Below are positions 44,450 to 55,470 of a stretch of 64,000 nucleotides of DNA, piece by piece. The stretch's first letter is position 1. Every line of letters begins with the position of its first letter. Position numbers and translations under genes: made by a program. The stretch is from assembly GCF_014145325.1 (NCBI RefSeq), contig NZ_JACHTF010000017.1:1-64000 (forward strand), given 5' to 3'. The stretch comes from Marilutibacter spongiae. Lineage in GTDB: Bacteria > Pseudomonadota > Gammaproteobacteria > Xanthomonadales > Xanthomonadaceae. The notes beneath the pieces are model-generated. The model was not told the origin of the DNA. It saw only the letters and a program-made list of their open reading frames with translations, and searched no databases.

Positions 44450-47014
44450 ATGCCACACCCCGCATCGAACAAACGCCAGGACGCCGCCCCGGGCGATGCC
44501 CCGTCGCCGACGCGCGTCGCCGACGCGCCCCCGCTCCGCCAGCACGTGCAGTGCCAGGCCCACAAGTTCGGCGGCAGCAGCCTGGCCGATGCCGGCCGCA
44601 TCCGCGCGGCCGCGGCCCTGGTCGACGACGGCGCCCCCTCGCGCGTGGTCGTGGTCTCGGCCATGCACGGGGTCACCGACGCGCTGATCGGCCTGGCCGA
44701 CCTCGCGGCGCGGGGCGAGGACTGGATGCCGGACTGGTCCGCGTTGCGCGCACGCCATCTCGACACCGCGCGCGAACTCCTCGGTGGCGCCGCGCCCGAG
44801 GCGGCCCTGGCCGCCGACTTCGACGCCCTGCATGCCCGCCTGGTCGACATCCGCCCGCGCTGTGGCGTGGAGCCCGACCACGCCGCCTGGGTGCACGGCA
44901 TGGGCGAAGTGCTGTCGTCTCGCCTGCTGCAGGCAGCACTCGGGGGCGAGGCCGCCGGCTGGTCGCGCCTGGACGCGCGCGAGGTGCTCGTCGTCCACCC
45001 CGGCGAGCTCGGCGTCGCGGTCGACTGGGAGGCCTCGCGCGCCCTGCTGCGCAGATGGCGCACGCACCACCCGGGCCATGACGTGGTCGTCACCGGTTTC
45101 GTAGCGCGTTCGGCCAACGGCCAGCCGACGACCCTGGGACGCAACGGCAGCGACCATTCCGCGGCGATCTTCTCGGTGCTCTTCGAGGCCGACGCCCTGA
45201 CCATCTGGACCGACGTGGACGGCGTGCTCTCGGCCGACCCGCGCCTCGTCCCGGATGCGGTCTGCCTGCCGATGCTGTCCTATGCCGAGGCCTGCGAGCT
45301 GGCCTACTTCGGCGCCAAGGTCCTGCATCCGCAGACGATGGCCCCGGCGATCAGCCACGAGCTGCCCGTGCGGATCCGCAACTCACGCAACCCGCAGGCG
45401 CCTGGCACCCTGATCAGCGCCACGCCGGGCGAACGCGGGCAGTCGCGCGGCACCCCGGTCAAGGGCGTCAGCCTGGTCGAGGGCCTGGCCGTGCTCGAGC
45501 TGTCCGGCGCCGGCCTGATCGGCGTGCCCGGCACGGCCGAGCGCATGTTCTCCGCGCTCCGCCAGGCCGGCGTCTCGGTGATCATGATCTCGCAGGGTTC
45601 GTCCGAACACTCCATCTGCTGCGTGGTCAACCAGGTCCAGGCCGACGCCGCGCGCGACGCGGTCGAGGCCGCCTTCGCCGAAGCGATCGGCGACGGCCAG
45701 GCGCAGGGCATCGCGATGACGCCCGACATCTGCGTGCTCGCCGTGGTCGGCGACGGCATGGTCGGCGTGCCGGGCGTGGCCGCGCGCCTGCTCGGCGGCC
45801 TGGCCCAGGCACGGGTGAACGTGCGTGCGATCGCCCAGGGCGCGGGCGAGCGCAACATCTCCGTCGCGGTCGCCGCCGCGGATGCGCAGCGCGGCCTGCG
45901 CGCCGCGCACGCAGCGTTCTGGCTGTCGCCACAAACGCTCTCGATCGGCCTGATCGGACCGGGCAACGTGGGGCGCGCGCTGCTCGAGCAGCTGGCCGGG
46001 GCCGCGCCGCGCTTCTTGGCCGACGCCGCGCCGGGGCATGGCCTGGACCTGCGACTGCGGGCGGTCGCCAACAGCCGCGCCATGCACCTGCACGACAAGG
46101 CGCTCGACGCGGCGACGGCGGTGGATGCGCTGGCGGACGCCGAGGCACTGGACCTGGACCGCTTCGCCGCGCACGTGCGTGCCGAGCACCTGCCGCACGC
46201 GATGATCGTCGACTGCAGCGGCAGCGACGCCGTCGCCGATCGCTACGCCGACTGGCTCGCTGCCGGCATCCACGTGGTCACGCCGAACAAGCATGCCGGC
46301 AGCGGCGACTGGCGCCGCTTCCAGGCCATACGCGCGGCCAGTCGCCACGGCGGCCGGTTCCGTTACGAGGCCACCGTCGGCGCCGGCCTGCCGGTCGTAC
46401 AGACGCTGCGCAACCTGCTCGACACCGGCGACGCGCTGCACGGCATCGAAGGCGTCTTCTCGGGCACGCTGGCGTGGCTGTTCAACAAGTTCGACGGCCA
46501 AACGCCCTTCTCCCAACTGGTCCTGGAGGCGCGCGCGAAGGGTTTCACCGAGCCCGATCCGCGCGACGACCTCTCCGGTACCGACGTGGCGCGCAAGCTG
46601 GTGATCCTCGCGCGCGAAGCCGGGCGCGAGCTGTCGCTGGACGATGTCTCGGTGGAGAACCTGGTGCCCGCACCACTGCGCGCGGTCGACCTGGCGGAAT
46701 TCCTCGAGCGCATCGCCGAACTCGATCCTCCCATGCAGGCGCGCCTGGAGGCCGCGCGCGCCGCCGGCGGCCAGCTGCGCTACCTCGCCCGGCTCGATCG
46801 GGAAGGGCGCGCCAGCGTCGCCCTCACCGTGCCCGATCCGTCCCACGCGAGCCTGCATGGCCAGTTGACCGACAACCTCATCCAGTTCCGCACCGCCCGT
46901 TACCCCGACAATCCGTTGGTGGTACAGGGGCCCGGCGCCGGGCCCGAGGTCACCGCGGCCGGCGTGTTCGGCGACATCCTGGCGATCGCGCAGACGCTCG
47001 GGGCGCGCGCATGA
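44450..47014 (+). CDS. thrA: bifunctional aspartate kinase/homoserine dehydrogenase I
   Basis: First and third steps of the aspartate branch towards threonine and methionine. The 854-residue fusion has the aspartokinase start [10 protein letters not shown] (about 38-47), [15 protein letters not shown] regulatory repeats (for example [19 protein letters not shown]) in the middle, and a homoserine dehydrogenase half ([49 protein letters not shown]). A start at 44450 has AAGGAAG upstream; 44396 is a longer alternative. The stop overlaps thrB by ATGA. Confidence 0.96.
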   Translation: MPHPASNKRQDAAPGDAPSPTRVADAPPLRQHVQCQAHKFGGSSLADAGRIRAAAALVDDGAPSRVVVVSAMHGVTDALIGLADLAARGEDWMPDWSALRARHLDTARELLGGAAPEAALAADFDALHARLVDIRPRCGVEPDHAAWVHGMGEVLSSRLLQAALGGEAAGWSRLDAREVLVVHPGELGVAVDWEASRALLRRWRTHHPGHDVVVTGFVARSANGQPTTLGRNGSDHSAAIFSVLFEADALTIWTDVDGVLSADPRLVPDAVCLPMLSYAEACELAYFGAKVLHPQTMAPAISHELPVRIRNSRNPQAPGTLISATPGERGQSRGTPVKGVSLVEGLAVLELSGAGLIGVPGTAERMFSALRQAGVSVIMISQGSSEHSICCVVNQVQADAARDAVEAAFAEAIGDGQAQGIAMTPDICVLAVVGDGMVGVPGVAARLLGGLAQARVNVRAIAQGAGERNISVAVAAADAQRGLRAAHAAFWLSPQTLSIGLIGPGNVGRALLEQLAGAAPRFLADAAPGHGLDLRLRAVANSRAMHLHDKALDAATAVDALADAEALDLDRFAAHVRAEHLPHAMIVDCSGSDAVADRYADWLAAGIHVVTPNKHAGSGDWRRFQAIRAASRHGGRFRYEATVGAGLPVVQTLRNLLDTGDALHGIEGVFSGTLAWLFNKFDGQTPFSQLVLEARAKGFTEPDPRDDLSGTDVARKLVILAREAGRELSLDDVSVENLVPAPLRAVDLAEFLERIAELDPPMQARLEAARAAGGQLRYLARLDREGRASVALTVPDPSHASLHGQLTDNLIQFRTARYPDNPLVVQGPGAGPEVTAAGVFGDILAIAQTLGARA

Positions 47015-48033
47015 GCGATACGATGCTCGCCCAGGCCCCATCCGCCACCCCAGGAGATGCCCGCGTGCAGGACGACGCCCCACCCCAGCAGATCGTGCAG
47101 GCGCGCGCCTTCGCGCCCGCCAGCGTCGGCAACATCGGCGTCGGTTTCGACCTGCTGGGCCACACCATCGACGGCCCGCGCGACATCGCGACGGTGCGGC
47201 GCATCGACGCCCCGGAGGTACGCATCCGCGCGATCAGCGGCGACGTCCCCGGGGTCGGCGAACTGCCGCTGGAGGCCGCACGCAACACCGCCGGCCAGGC
47301 GCTGCTGTCGCTGCGCGAGGCGCTCGGCCTGGCCCACGGCTTCGAGCTCTCGCTCGAGAAGGGCATCGCGCTCGGCTCGGGGCTGGGCGGCTCGGCCGCG
47401 TCCTGCGTCGCCGCCCTGGTCGCGGCCAACGCACTGCTCGACGTCCCGCTCACGCGCGATGCCCTCTACGCGCACGCGCTCGATGGCGAGTCCGTCTCCA
47501 GCGGCAGCCGGCATGGCGACAACGTCGCCCCGATGCTGCTAGGCGGCATCGTCATGGCAACCCACGACCGCATGATCGCGTTGCCGGTGCCCGAGGGCCT
47601 GCACGCGGTGGTCGTGCATCCGGCCCAGGTGCTGGAAACCCGCCGCGCCCGCGCCGTGCTCGCCGAGCCGTACCCACTCGACATCGTGGTGCGCCAGAGC
47701 GCGCACCTCGCCCTGTTCCTGACCGGTCTGCAGCGGTCGGACGTCGGGATGCTGCGCGAAGGCCTACGCGACCTGCTCGTCGAGCCGCGCCGCGCACCGC
47801 TGATCCCCGGCTTCGCCGAGGCCCGGCGCGCAGCGCTCGCCGGCGGCGCGATCGGGGCCAGCATCTCAGGCGCCGGGCCCAGCACCTTCGCCTGGTTCGA
47901 GTCGCGCGTGGCCGCCGAAGCCGCCGCCCCGGCCATGCGCGACGCCTTCGTCGACGCGGGTTTCGCGGCCCATGCCTACGTGAGCCCCGTCGCCGGCCCA
48001 CGCGCCGACGTGATCGCCACCGACCGGGGCTGA
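47011..48033 (+). CDS. thrB: homoserine kinase
   Basis: GHMP-family kinase making O-phosphohomoserine. The 340-residue protein has [16 protein letters not shown], the ATP loop [15 protein letters not shown], and the third motif [19 protein letters not shown]. About 30 residues precede the usual N-terminus; a second ATG at 47023 is possible but the ATGA overlap with thrA favours 47011. Translational coupling within thrABC is likely. Confidence 0.95.
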   Translation: MSDTMLAQAPSATPGDARVQDDAPPQQIVQARAFAPASVGNIGVGFDLLGHTIDGPRDIATVRRIDAPEVRIRAISGDVPGVGELPLEAARNTAGQALLSLREALGLAHGFELSLEKGIALGSGLGGSAASCVAALVAANALLDVPLTRDALYAHALDGESVSSGSRHGDNVAPMLLGGIVMATHDRMIALPVPEGLHAVVVHPAQVLETRRARAVLAEPYPLDIVVRQSAHLALFLTGLQRSDVGMLREGLRDLLVEPRRAPLIPGFAEARRAALAGGAIGASISGAGPSTFAWFESRVAAEAAAPAMRDAFVDAGFAAHAYVSPVAGPRADVIATDRG

Positions 48034-48092
48034 CCGCCCCTTCTTGCACAGGAAACCGACGCCGCCCGTCCGCGGGCGGACTGACGATCGCC

Positions 48093-49376
48093 ATGGATTT
48101 CACCAGCACCCGCGGCCAGACGCCGCCCACCGACATCGACACCGCGCTCGTCGCCGGCCTGGCCCCCGACGGCGGCCTCTACGTACCGGCCCGGGTGCCG
48201 GCCCTCGCCCTCGACGGCCCCCACGCCAGCCTTGCCGACACCGCAGCGGCGGTGCTGGCGCCCTTCTTCGAGGGTTCCGCCCTCGCGGGCGACCTAGATG
48301 CGATGTGCACGACGGCCTATGCATTCCCGTCGCCGCTGCGCGCCCTGGAGGGCAACGGCGACCATCTGCTCGAGCTGTTCCACGGCCCCACCGCGGCCTT
48401 CAAGGACTATGCCGCGCGCTTCTTGGCCGAAGCGCTGTCGCGCCTGCGCGCGCCGGACGCGCCCGACACCACGATCCTGGTCGCGACCTCCGGCGACACC
48501 GGTGCCGCCGTGGCCGCCGCCTTCCACCGGCGGCCCGGCTTCCGCGTCGCGATCCTCTATCCGGAGGGCCGCGTCTCCCCGCGCCAGGCGCACGGGCTGG
48601 GCTGCTGGGGCGACAACGTGCACGCCTACAGCATCGAGGGCAGCTTCGACGACTGCCAGCGGCTGGTGAAGCAGGCGCTCGCCGACACCGGTCTGCGCCA
48701 GCGCATTCCACTGGGCTCGGCCAACAGCATCAGCCTCGGCCGGCTGTTGCCACAGACGGCCTACTACGCGCACGCCGCACTGGCGTTCCATGCGCGGCAT
48801 GGCGAGGCGCTGAACTTCATCGTGCCGACCGGCAACCTCGGCAACGCCTGCGCGGCGATCCTCGCGCGACGCATGGGCCTGCCGATCGGCGAGGTGCGCC
48901 TGGCGACCAATGCCAACGACACCCTGCCGCGCTTCTTCGCCGGCGCCGACTACGCCGCGCAGGCCACCCGCGCGACGCTGGCCAACGCCATGGACGTCGG
49001 CGCGCCCAGCAACTTCGAGCGCCTGCGCTACTGGCACGACAGCGACGAGGCCCTGCGTGCATCGACCCGCGCCTCGGCCGTCGCCGATGCCACCATCCGC
49101 GACGTCATCCGCGAGGCGCCGTCGCGGCACGGCATCGTGCCCTGCCCGCATACCGCGACCGGCCTGCACGTGCTCGATGTTTTGCGCGCGAGCGGAGACG
49201 TGCGCCCATGGGCGGTGGTCGCGACCGCGCACCCGGCGAAGTTCGACTCGATCGTCGAGCCGCTCGTCGGGCACCCGGTCGAGGTGCCGCCTGCGCTCGC
49301 CGCGTCGCTGTCGCAACCCGCGCATGCGAGCCGCCTGACGGCCTCGTATGAGACCTTGGTCGAAGTCCTGCAATGA
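48093..49376 (+). CDS. thrC: threonine synthase
   Basis: PLP enzyme converting O-phosphohomoserine to threonine. The 427-residue protein has the cofactor lysine in GPTAAFKDYAARFL (about residue 108), ATSGDTGAAVAAAF, and the phosphate-binding VPTGNLGNACAA. Length matches the E. coli type. It completes thrABC with a 59-bp gap after thrB. The ilv leader begins 96 bp downstream with its own promoter. Confidence 0.95.
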   Translation: MDFTSTRGQTPPTDIDTALVAGLAPDGGLYVPARVPALALDGPHASLADTAAAVLAPFFEGSALAGDLDAMCTTAYAFPSPLRALEGNGDHLLELFHGPTAAFKDYAARFLAEALSRLRAPDAPDTTILVATSGDTGAAVAAAFHRRPGFRVAILYPEGRVSPRQAHGLGCWGDNVHAYSIEGSFDDCQRLVKQALADTGLRQRIPLGSANSISLGRLLPQTAYYAHAALAFHARHGEALNFIVPTGNLGNACAAILARRMGLPIGEVRLATNANDTLPRFFAGADYAAQATRATLANAMDVGAPSNFERLRYWHDSDEALRASTRASAVADATIRDVIREAPSRHGIVPCPHTATGLHVLDVLRASGDVRPWAVVATAHPAKFDSIVEPLVGHPVEVPPALAASLSQPAHASRLTASYETLVEVLQ

Positions 49377-49434
49377 CAACGCCCGCCACGCGGCGACCGT
49401 TCGTCATCCGGCCGGGCCATTTCACAAGAAACTG

Positions 49435-49463
49435 TTGACACCCTCGAATCGACCGTGTTTATC
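49435..49463 (+). promoter_or_regulatory. ilv-leu operon promoter
   Basis: TTGACA (49435-49440), a 17-bp spacer and TTTATC (49458-49463) with TG just upstream as an extended -10. The distance from TTGACA to the leader ATG is 37 bp, identical to the thr promoter. The predicted start of transcription lies within a few bases of the leader ATG. Confidence 0.65.
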
Positions 49464-49471
49464 TCCAAGCC

Positions 49472-49639
49472 ATGACGCAGCGCAGCAACCCTTCGCAGAC
49501 GATGACCGCCCGGGCCGACGGCCCGGCCGAGGCGCTGCGTGACGCGCTTCCCGTGATCCTGGCGACCGCATCGGCGGCGCTCATTCTCGTACTCGTACTT
49601 ATTACCGGGCCACTCAGCGCGGGGTACGGGGTTGCGTAG
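49472..49639 (+). CDS. ilvL: ilv operon leader peptide (55 codons)
   Basis: Small gene below usual length limits. The peptide begins [11 protein letters not shown] and has the run LILVLVLIT at residues 37-45, rich in Leu, Val and Ile codons as in branched-chain attenuation leaders. It ends [10 protein letters not shown]. No Shine-Dalgarno is visible, and the ATG is close to the predicted transcription start. An intrinsic terminator follows at 49672. Length (55 codons) and opening residues match the thr leader. Confidence 0.9.
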   Translation: MTQRSNPSQTMTARADGPAEALRDALPVILATASAALILVLVLITGPLSAGYGVA

Positions 49640-49671
49640 GTAACAAGCAAACCCAGGTCGAAACACCAAGA

Positions 49672-49706
49672 CCCCGCGCCAGTAATGGCGCGGGGTTTTT
49701 CGTTTT
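49672..49706 (+). terminator. ilv attenuator terminator
   Basis: CCCCGCGCC (49672-49680), loop AGTAAT, GGCGCGGGG (49687-49695), then TTTTTCGTTTT. A textbook intrinsic terminator placed 33 bases after the leader stop and 48 bases before the ilvD start, matching a transcription attenuator. Confidence 0.93.
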
Positions 49707-49753
49707 CCAGGCTCCGAAATCCACTCGAACACGACACCCAGGAAGTCCGACAC

Positions 49754-51484
49754 GTGAGAAGCAACGCCATCAAGCAAGGTCCCGCGCACGCGCCGGCACG
49801 CGCCATGCTCCGCGCCACCGGGCGCGACGACGCCGCCATCGCCAAGCCGTTCGTCGGCGTCGTCCACACCTGGACCGACGTCTCGCCGTGCAACCTGACC
49901 CTGCGCGAGCTCGCCGGCCACGTGCGCGAGGGCGTGGAAGGCGCCGGTGGCACCGCGGTGGAGTTCAATACCATCGCCATCACCGACGGCATCGCGATGG
50001 GCACCGACGGCATGCGCGCCTCGCTGGCATCGCGCGAGACGATCGCCGACTCGATCGAACTGGCGATCACCGGCCACAGCCTGGATGCGATGGTGCTGCT
50101 GGTCGGCTGCGACAAGACCATCCCCGCCGCGGCGATGGCGGCGGCCCGGCTGGACGTGCCGACGGTGATCCTTTACGGCGGCACGATCATGCCCGGCAGT
50201 TGTCCGTCGAAGGACGGCAAGGACACCCCGCTGACCGTGCAGGACGTGTTCGAGGCGGTCGGCGCGCACGCGGCAGGACGCATCGACGACGACGAGCTGC
50301 ACCGCGTCGAGTCGCATGCCTGCCCCGGTGCCGGCGCCTGCGGCGGCCAGTTCACCGCCAACACCATGGCGATGGTGCTCACTTTCCTGGGTTTGTCGCC
50401 GCTGCAGCTCAACGACATCCCGGCGATCCACGCGGACAAGCCCGGCGCGGCGAAAGCCTGCGGCGCGCTGGTCATGCAGCAGTTGCGCAATGGCGGGCCG
50501 ACACCGCGCGCCCTTCTCTCTCCCGCCGCGCTGCGCAACGCCGCGCGTGCGGTGTCGGCCACCGCCGGTTCCACCAACGCCGCGCTGCACCTGCTGGCGA
50601 TCGCCCACGAAGCCGGGGTCGCCTTCGACCTGGAGGAGTTCGAGGCCGCGGCGTCGACACCGGTCATCGCCGATCTCAAGCCGGGCGGCCGCTATACCGC
50701 GGCGGAGATGTTCGAACAGGGCGGCTGCGCCCTGGTGGCGCGCGAGTTGCGCGTCGCCGGCCTGATCGAGGACGTGCCCACGGTGACCGGGCGGTCCTTT
50801 TTCGCCGAGCTCGACGCCGTGTCCGCGCCGGCGCACCAGGACGTGGTGCGTCCGATCGCCTCGCCGCTGAAGCCGCGCGGCGGCTATTCGATCCTCTATG
50901 GCGACCTTGCCCCGGAAGGCTGCATCGTCAAGCTGGCCGGCCACGGGCGCGACCACTTCGAGGGCCCGGCGCGCGTGTTCGACTCCGAGGAGGCCGCGTT
51001 CGCCGCGGTGCAGGCGCGCAAGGTGCAGGCCGGCGACGTCGTGGTGATCCGCTTCGAAGGTCCGACCGGCGGCCCGGGCATGCGCGAGATGCTGGCGGTG
51101 ACCGCCGCGCTCGTCGGCCAGGGCCTGGGCAACGACGTCGCGCTGATCACCGACGGCCGCTTCAGTGGCGCCACCCACGGCTTCATGGTTGGCCACATCG
51201 CACCGGAAGCGGCGCACGGCGGTCCGATCGCGCGCCTGCGCGACGGCGACCGCGTGCGCATCGACGTCGGCACGCGCCGCATCGACGTCGATGCCGACCT
51301 CGCCACGCGCAGCCCCGCCGCGTTCTCGCCGCGCGTGCGCACCGGCGCGTTGGCCAAGTACGCACGCCTGGTCCGCTCCGCGTCGAAGGGCGCGGTCACC
51401 GCGCCCGGCCCGCTGGACGACGCGCGCGCCATTCCTTCGGCCCTCATCGAAACCGCGCGCGAGCGCGAACCCGCGCCCGCCTGA
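49754..51484 (+). CDS. ilvD: dihydroxy-acid dehydratase
   Basis: Iron-sulfur enzyme that makes the 2-oxo acids of valine and isoleucine. The 576-residue protein starts at GTG (MRSNAIKQG) with GGAAG upstream; family members begin with this sequence. Cluster cysteines lie in [22 protein letters not shown] and [20 protein letters not shown] frame starting at 49685 would pass through the attenuator and is rejected. First structural gene of the ilv-leu cluster. Confidence 0.95.
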   Translation: MRSNAIKQGPAHAPARAMLRATGRDDAAIAKPFVGVVHTWTDVSPCNLTLRELAGHVREGVEGAGGTAVEFNTIAITDGIAMGTDGMRASLASRETIADSIELAITGHSLDAMVLLVGCDKTIPAAAMAAARLDVPTVILYGGTIMPGSCPSKDGKDTPLTVQDVFEAVGAHAAGRIDDDELHRVESHACPGAGACGGQFTANTMAMVLTFLGLSPLQLNDIPAIHADKPGAAKACGALVMQQLRNGGPTPRALLSPAALRNAARAVSATAGSTNAALHLLAIAHEAGVAFDLEEFEAAASTPVIADLKPGGRYTAAEMFEQGGCALVARELRVAGLIEDVPTVTGRSFFAELDAVSAPAHQDVVRPIASPLKPRGGYSILYGDLAPEGCIVKLAGHGRDHFEGPARVFDSEEAAFAAVQARKVQAGDVVVIRFEGPTGGPGMREMLAVTAALVGQGLGNDVALITDGRFSGATHGFMVGHIAPEAAHGGPIARLRDGDRVRIDVGTRRIDVDADLATRSPAAFSPRVRTGALAKYARLVRSASKGAVTAPGPLDDARAIPSALIETAREREPAPA

Positions 51485-51561
51485 AACCCCGTTCCCGACC
51501 ACCCGCCCCGGCGGCCCCTTCCGTTCCACGCACTCCCACCGACATCCACAAGGACACCGCA

Positions 51562-52593
51562 ATGAGTTCACCCAGCCAGACCGGCCCGAAACCCCGCATC
51601 GCCATCGTCGGCTACGGCAGCCAGGGGCGCGCGCATGCGCTCAACCTGCGCGACTCCGGCTTCGACGTCACCATCGGCCTGCGGCCCGGCGGCCCGACCG
51701 GGATCAAGGCCCGGGCCGACGGCTTCACCGTCACCACGCCGGCCGAGGCCGTCAAGGGCGCCGAACTGGTCGCGGTGCTGACCCCCGACATGGTCCAGGC
51801 GCAGCTCTACGGCGAGGTCATCGAACCCAACATCGCGCCCGGCGCCTGCCTGCTGTTCGCGCATGGGTTCAACGTCCACTACCAGCAGATCAATCCGCGC
51901 GAGGACCTGGACGTGGTGCTCGTGGCGCCCAAGGGCCCCGGCGCCCTGGTTCGCCGCGAATACGAGATCGGCCGCGGCGTGCCGTCCGTCTACGCGGTCT
52001 ACCAGGACCGCAGCGGCGGGGCCGAAGCGCTGGCGCTGGCCTATTGCGCCGGCATCGGCGGCGCCCGCCAGAACGCCATCAAGACCACGTTCAAGGAAGA
52101 GACCGAGACCGACCTGTTCGGCGAGCAGGCCGTGCTGTGCGGCGGCGCCACCAAGCTCGTGCAGGCCGGCTGGGAAACCCTGGTCGAAGCCGGCTACCAG
52201 CCCGAGGTCGCCTACTACGAGTGCCTGCACGAGCTGAAGCTGATCGTCGACCTGTTCTACGAGGGCGGGGTGACGCGCATGCACGAGTTCATCAGCGAGA
52301 CCGCGCAGTACGGGGCGCTGACGCGCGGTCCCTACGTCGTGGACGAGAACGCCAAGGCGCAGATGAAGAAGGTGCTGGCGGAGATCCAGGACGGTACCTT
52401 CGCCCGCCAATGGATCGCCGAGTACGCGGCGGGCAACACCCGGTACAAGGCGCTCAAGCAGGCCGACCTGGACCATCCGATCGAAGCGGTGGGCCGGAAG
52501 CTGCGCGCCAACATGAAGTGGCTGTCGACCGCGCCGCAGGCCGCACCCGCCGCCGCGGCCGAGGCCCCGCAACCGGAAGAGGCCGCCGCATGA
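51562..52593 (+). CDS. ilvC: ketol-acid reductoisomerase
   Basis: Converts acetolactate-type products to dihydroxy acids using NAD(P)H. Class I length of 343 residues. The nucleotide motif is [14 protein letters not shown]; catalytic stretches include [26 protein letters not shown], and the C-terminal knotted domain with [18 protein letters not shown]. An alanine-rich tail (from [12 protein letters not shown]) is added. The stop overlaps the ilvG start by ATGA. Confidence 0.96.
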   Translation: MSSPSQTGPKPRIAIVGYGSQGRAHALNLRDSGFDVTIGLRPGGPTGIKARADGFTVTTPAEAVKGAELVAVLTPDMVQAQLYGEVIEPNIAPGACLLFAHGFNVHYQQINPREDLDVVLVAPKGPGALVRREYEIGRGVPSVYAVYQDRSGGAEALALAYCAGIGGARQNAIKTTFKEETETDLFGEQAVLCGGATKLVQAGWETLVEAGYQPEVAYYECLHELKLIVDLFYEGGVTRMHEFISETAQYGALTRGPYVVDENAKAQMKKVLAEIQDGTFARQWIAEYAAGNTRYKALKQADLDHPIEAVGRKLRANMKWLSTAPQAAPAAAAEAPQPEEAAA

Positions 52594-54329
52594 ACGGCGC
52601 CCGCTGGCTCGTGCAGGCCCTGGTCGCCGAGGGCGTCGACACGCTGTTCGGCTACCCGGGCGGCGCGATCATGCCGTTCTACGATGCCCTGCACGGCTCG
52701 GACCTGAAGCATGTCCTGGTCCGCCACGAGCAGGGCGCGGCCTTCGCCGCGAACGGTTATGCGCGAGCCAGCGGGCGCGTCGGTGTATGCGTGGCGACGT
52801 CCGGCCCGGGCGCCTCGAACCTGGTCACCGGCATCGCCGACGCGATGCTCGACTCGGTGCCGATGGTGGTCATCACCGGCCAGGTCGCCACCGGCCTGAT
52901 GGGCACGGATGCCTTCCAGGAGCTCGATGTCTTCAGCATGACGATGTCGATCGTGAAGCACAGCTTCATCGTGCGTCGCGTCGAGGACCTGCCCGGTGTC
53001 GTCGCCGAGGCCTTCCGCATCGCACGCTCGGGTCGGCCGGGGCCGGTCCTCATCGATTTCCCCAAGGACGTGCAGGTGGCCGATGCCGACCGCCTGGCGC
53101 CGCATGCGCCGCTGGCCATCGACGACGTGCCGGCACCGGCCGACGCCTCGCTGCACGAGGCCCTGGCGTTGATGTCGCAGGCGCGGCAGCCGGTCGTGTA
53201 CGGCGGCGGCGGCATCGCGCTGGGGCATGCCGTGGAGGTGTTCCGCGACTTCGTCAATGCGACCCAGATCCCCACCGTGCTGACCCTCAAGGGCCTGGGC
53301 GCCCTGCCCGCCGGCCACGCGCTCAACCTGGGCATGCTGGGCATGCACGGCAGCCAGGCCGCCAACCTGGCCGTACAGGAGTGCGACCTGCTGATCGTGG
53401 TGGGTGCCCGCTTCGACGACCGTGCGACCGGCAAGCTGGCCGAGTTCGCGCCGCGTGCCCGGGTGGTCCACATGGACCCGGATGCCTGCGAGATCGGCAA
53501 GTTGCGCCATGCCGACGCCGGCGTCAACGGCGACATCTGCACCGCGCTGAAAGCCCTGACCCTGCCCGCCGCCGCGCATGTGCACGGCCGGCATGCGCGC
53601 GCACGGCGCGAATGGCGCGACACCTGCCAGGCCCGCGCGCGCCAGCATGCCGCGCGCTACGACGCCCCGGGCGACACGGTCTACGCTCCGGCGCTGCTCA
53701 AGCGCCTGTCCGAGATCGCGCCCGACGCCGTCGTCGCCTGCGACGTCGGCCAGCACCAGATGTGGGTCGCCCAGCACTGGCGTTTCCAGCATCCGCGCCA
53801 GCACCTGACCAGCGGTGCGCTGGGCGCGATGGGCTTCGGCCTGCCGGCCGCGCTGGGCGCGCAGATGCAGGATCCCGGTGCGCGCGTGGTCTGCGTCAGC
53901 GGCGACGGTTCGTTCCTGATGAACGTGCAGGAGCTGGCCACGGCCGCGCGCTACCGGCTGCCGGTGAAGATCGTGCTGCTCGACAACCAGGCCCTGGGCA
54001 TGGTGCGCCAGTGGCAGGAGCTGTTCTTCGAGAAGCGCTATTCGGAGATCGACCTGTCCGACAACCCGGACTTCGGCGCCCTGGCCGCGGCATTCGGCAT
54101 CGCCGCCCTCCACGTCGACCGCGCCGACGAGGTGGAAGGCGCGCTGCAAGCACTGATGGCCGTGCCCGGCCCGGCCCTGTTGCACGTCGCGATCGACCAG
54201 CAGGCGAACGTCTGGCCGCTGGTGCCGCCCAACCACAACAACGCCCAGATGCTCGACGGCGCCCCCGTCGAAACCGGGCCCACCGCCCTCGCCCCCACTC
54301 CGGAGACGCCCCATGCGCTACCAGCTTGA
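52590..54329 (+). CDS. ilvG: acetolactate synthase large subunit
   Basis: ThDP-dependent catalytic subunit, 579 residues. Signatures include [17 protein letters not shown] at the start, the activating glutamate in [30 protein letters not shown], and the ThDP-Mg motif [20 protein letters not shown] followed by [15 protein letters not shown]. Overlaps ilvC by ATGA at its start and the small regulatory subunit gene by 17 bp at its end. Pairing with ilvM suggests an isozyme-II-like enzyme. Confidence 0.95.
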   Translation: MNGARWLVQALVAEGVDTLFGYPGGAIMPFYDALHGSDLKHVLVRHEQGAAFAANGYARASGRVGVCVATSGPGASNLVTGIADAMLDSVPMVVITGQVATGLMGTDAFQELDVFSMTMSIVKHSFIVRRVEDLPGVVAEAFRIARSGRPGPVLIDFPKDVQVADADRLAPHAPLAIDDVPAPADASLHEALALMSQARQPVVYGGGGIALGHAVEVFRDFVNATQIPTVLTLKGLGALPAGHALNLGMLGMHGSQAANLAVQECDLLIVVGARFDDRATGKLAEFAPRARVVHMDPDACEIGKLRHADAGVNGDICTALKALTLPAAAHVHGRHARARREWRDTCQARARQHAARYDAPGDTVYAPALLKRLSEIAPDAVVACDVGQHQMWVAQHWRFQHPRQHLTSGALGAMGFGLPAALGAQMQDPGARVVCVSGDGSFLMNVQELATAARYRLPVKIVLLDNQALGMVRQWQELFFEKRYSEIDLSDNPDFGALAAAFGIAALHVDRADEVEGALQALMAVPGPALLHVAIDQQANVWPLVPPNHNNAQMLDGAPVETGPTALAPTPETPHALPA

Positions 54330-54549
54330 TCTGACCCTGCGACAGGCCGAGGGCGCGCTCGCGCGCGTGCTTGGCACCGCCGAACGCCGGGGCTTCCGCC
54401 CGCTCGCCGTGGACGGCGAAGCGCAATCCGACGGCGACCGCTGGCATCTGCGCCTGATGGTCGAGAGCGACCGTGCCGACGCCAGCCTGCAGACGCAGCT
54501 GGCCAAGCTGCACGACTGCCTGGCCGTGGAGGTGTCGCCGTGCAGCTGA
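54313..54549 (+). CDS. ilvM: acetolactate synthase small (ACT) subunit
   Basis: A 78-residue ACT-domain protein ([40 protein letters not shown]) that would bind the large subunit and stabilise or regulate it. Overlaps ilvG and ilvE at both ends, indicating tight translational coupling. The size matches IlvM rather than the longer IlvN or IlvH. Confidence 0.9.
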   Translation: MRYQLDLTLRQAEGALARVLGTAERRGFRPLAVDGEAQSDGDRWHLRLMVESDRADASLQTQLAKLHDCLAVEVSPCS

Positions 54550-55469
54550 ACGACGCGACCGCCGTGGCCGAGCCGCCGCGCGAGGCCGCCAACGATGCGG
54601 CGACCGATTCGCCGCGGGTGTGGTTCGACGGGCGCCTGGTGGCGATCGACTCGCCGCAGGCACCGTTGACCACCCATGCCATGCACTACGGCAGCGGCGT
54701 GTTCGAGGGTATCCGCAGCTATGCGACCGCCGACGGCGGGGCCGCGGTGTTCCGCCTGCCCGAGCACATGGAGCGCATGCGCAAGGGCGCCGAGCTGCTG
54801 GGGATCGACTTCGACGTCGAGCGCGCCAGCGAGGCCGTGCTGGAGACGCTGCGCGCCAACCGCCACGCCGATGCCTACATCCGTCCGCTGGCCTGGCTGG
54901 GCAGCGGCACCATCGGCCTGGACGTCTCGCCGCTCACCCAGCACTACATGGTCGCGACCATGGCCACACAGGTGCACCTGGCCGGCAAGGCCGCGCGCCT
55001 GGGCGTGTCGGGCTGGCGCCGCAACCCCGCCACCTCGCTGCCCCCGCTGAAGCTGTGCGGCGGCTACGTCAATTCGGTCCTGGCCAAGCGCGAAGCCAAG
55101 CAGCGCGGCTTCGACGAGGCGCTGTTCGTCGACGCCGAGGGCTTCGTCGTCGAATGCACGGGCGCGAACGTCTTCATGGTGCGCAACGGCAGCATCACCG
55201 CCGCGAGCCATCCCGACGCGCTGGACGGCATCACCCGCGCCACCCTGGTCGAGCTCACCGGCGCGCACTCGCGGCCGGTGACGCTGGAGGAGCTCAGGCA
55301 GGCCGACGAGGTGTTCGTGTGCGGCACCGCCGCCGAGGTCGCGCCGATCGCATCGCTGGACGACACGGTGTTCGGGGACAACCCGCTCACGCGCGAATTC
55401 CAGGCCTTGTATGCCCGCATCGTGCGCGGGGCCGAGCCCCGCCACGCCCGCTGGCTGACGGTGGTCTGA
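54540..55469 (+). CDS. ilvE: branched-chain aminotransferase
   Basis: Class IV PLP aminotransferase of 309 residues. The conserved opening is VWFDGRLVAIDSPQAPLTTH with HYGSGVFEGIRSY; the catalytic lysine lies in PLKLCGGYVNSVLAKREAKQ, and ECTGANVFMVRNG follows. The GTG start (54540) has GGAGGT seven bases upstream and overlaps the ilvM stop. Last amination step for isoleucine, valine and leucine. Confidence 0.94.
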   Translation: MQLNDATAVAEPPREAANDAATDSPRVWFDGRLVAIDSPQAPLTTHAMHYGSGVFEGIRSYATADGGAAVFRLPEHMERMRKGAELLGIDFDVERASEAVLETLRANRHADAYIRPLAWLGSGTIGLDVSPLTQHYMVATMATQVHLAGKAARLGVSGWRRNPATSLPPLKLCGGYVNSVLAKREAKQRGFDEALFVDAEGFVVECTGANVFMVRNGSITAASHPDALDGITRATLVELTGAHSRPVTLEELRQADEVFVCGTAAEVAPIASLDDTVFGDNPLTREFQALYARIVRGAEPRHARWLTVV

Positions 55470-55470
55470 C

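Noticed and set aside
49685-49753. Longer ilvD start at ATG 49685
   Set aside because: It begins inside the attenuator terminator; the GTG at 49754 has a Shine-Dalgarno and matches family N-termini.
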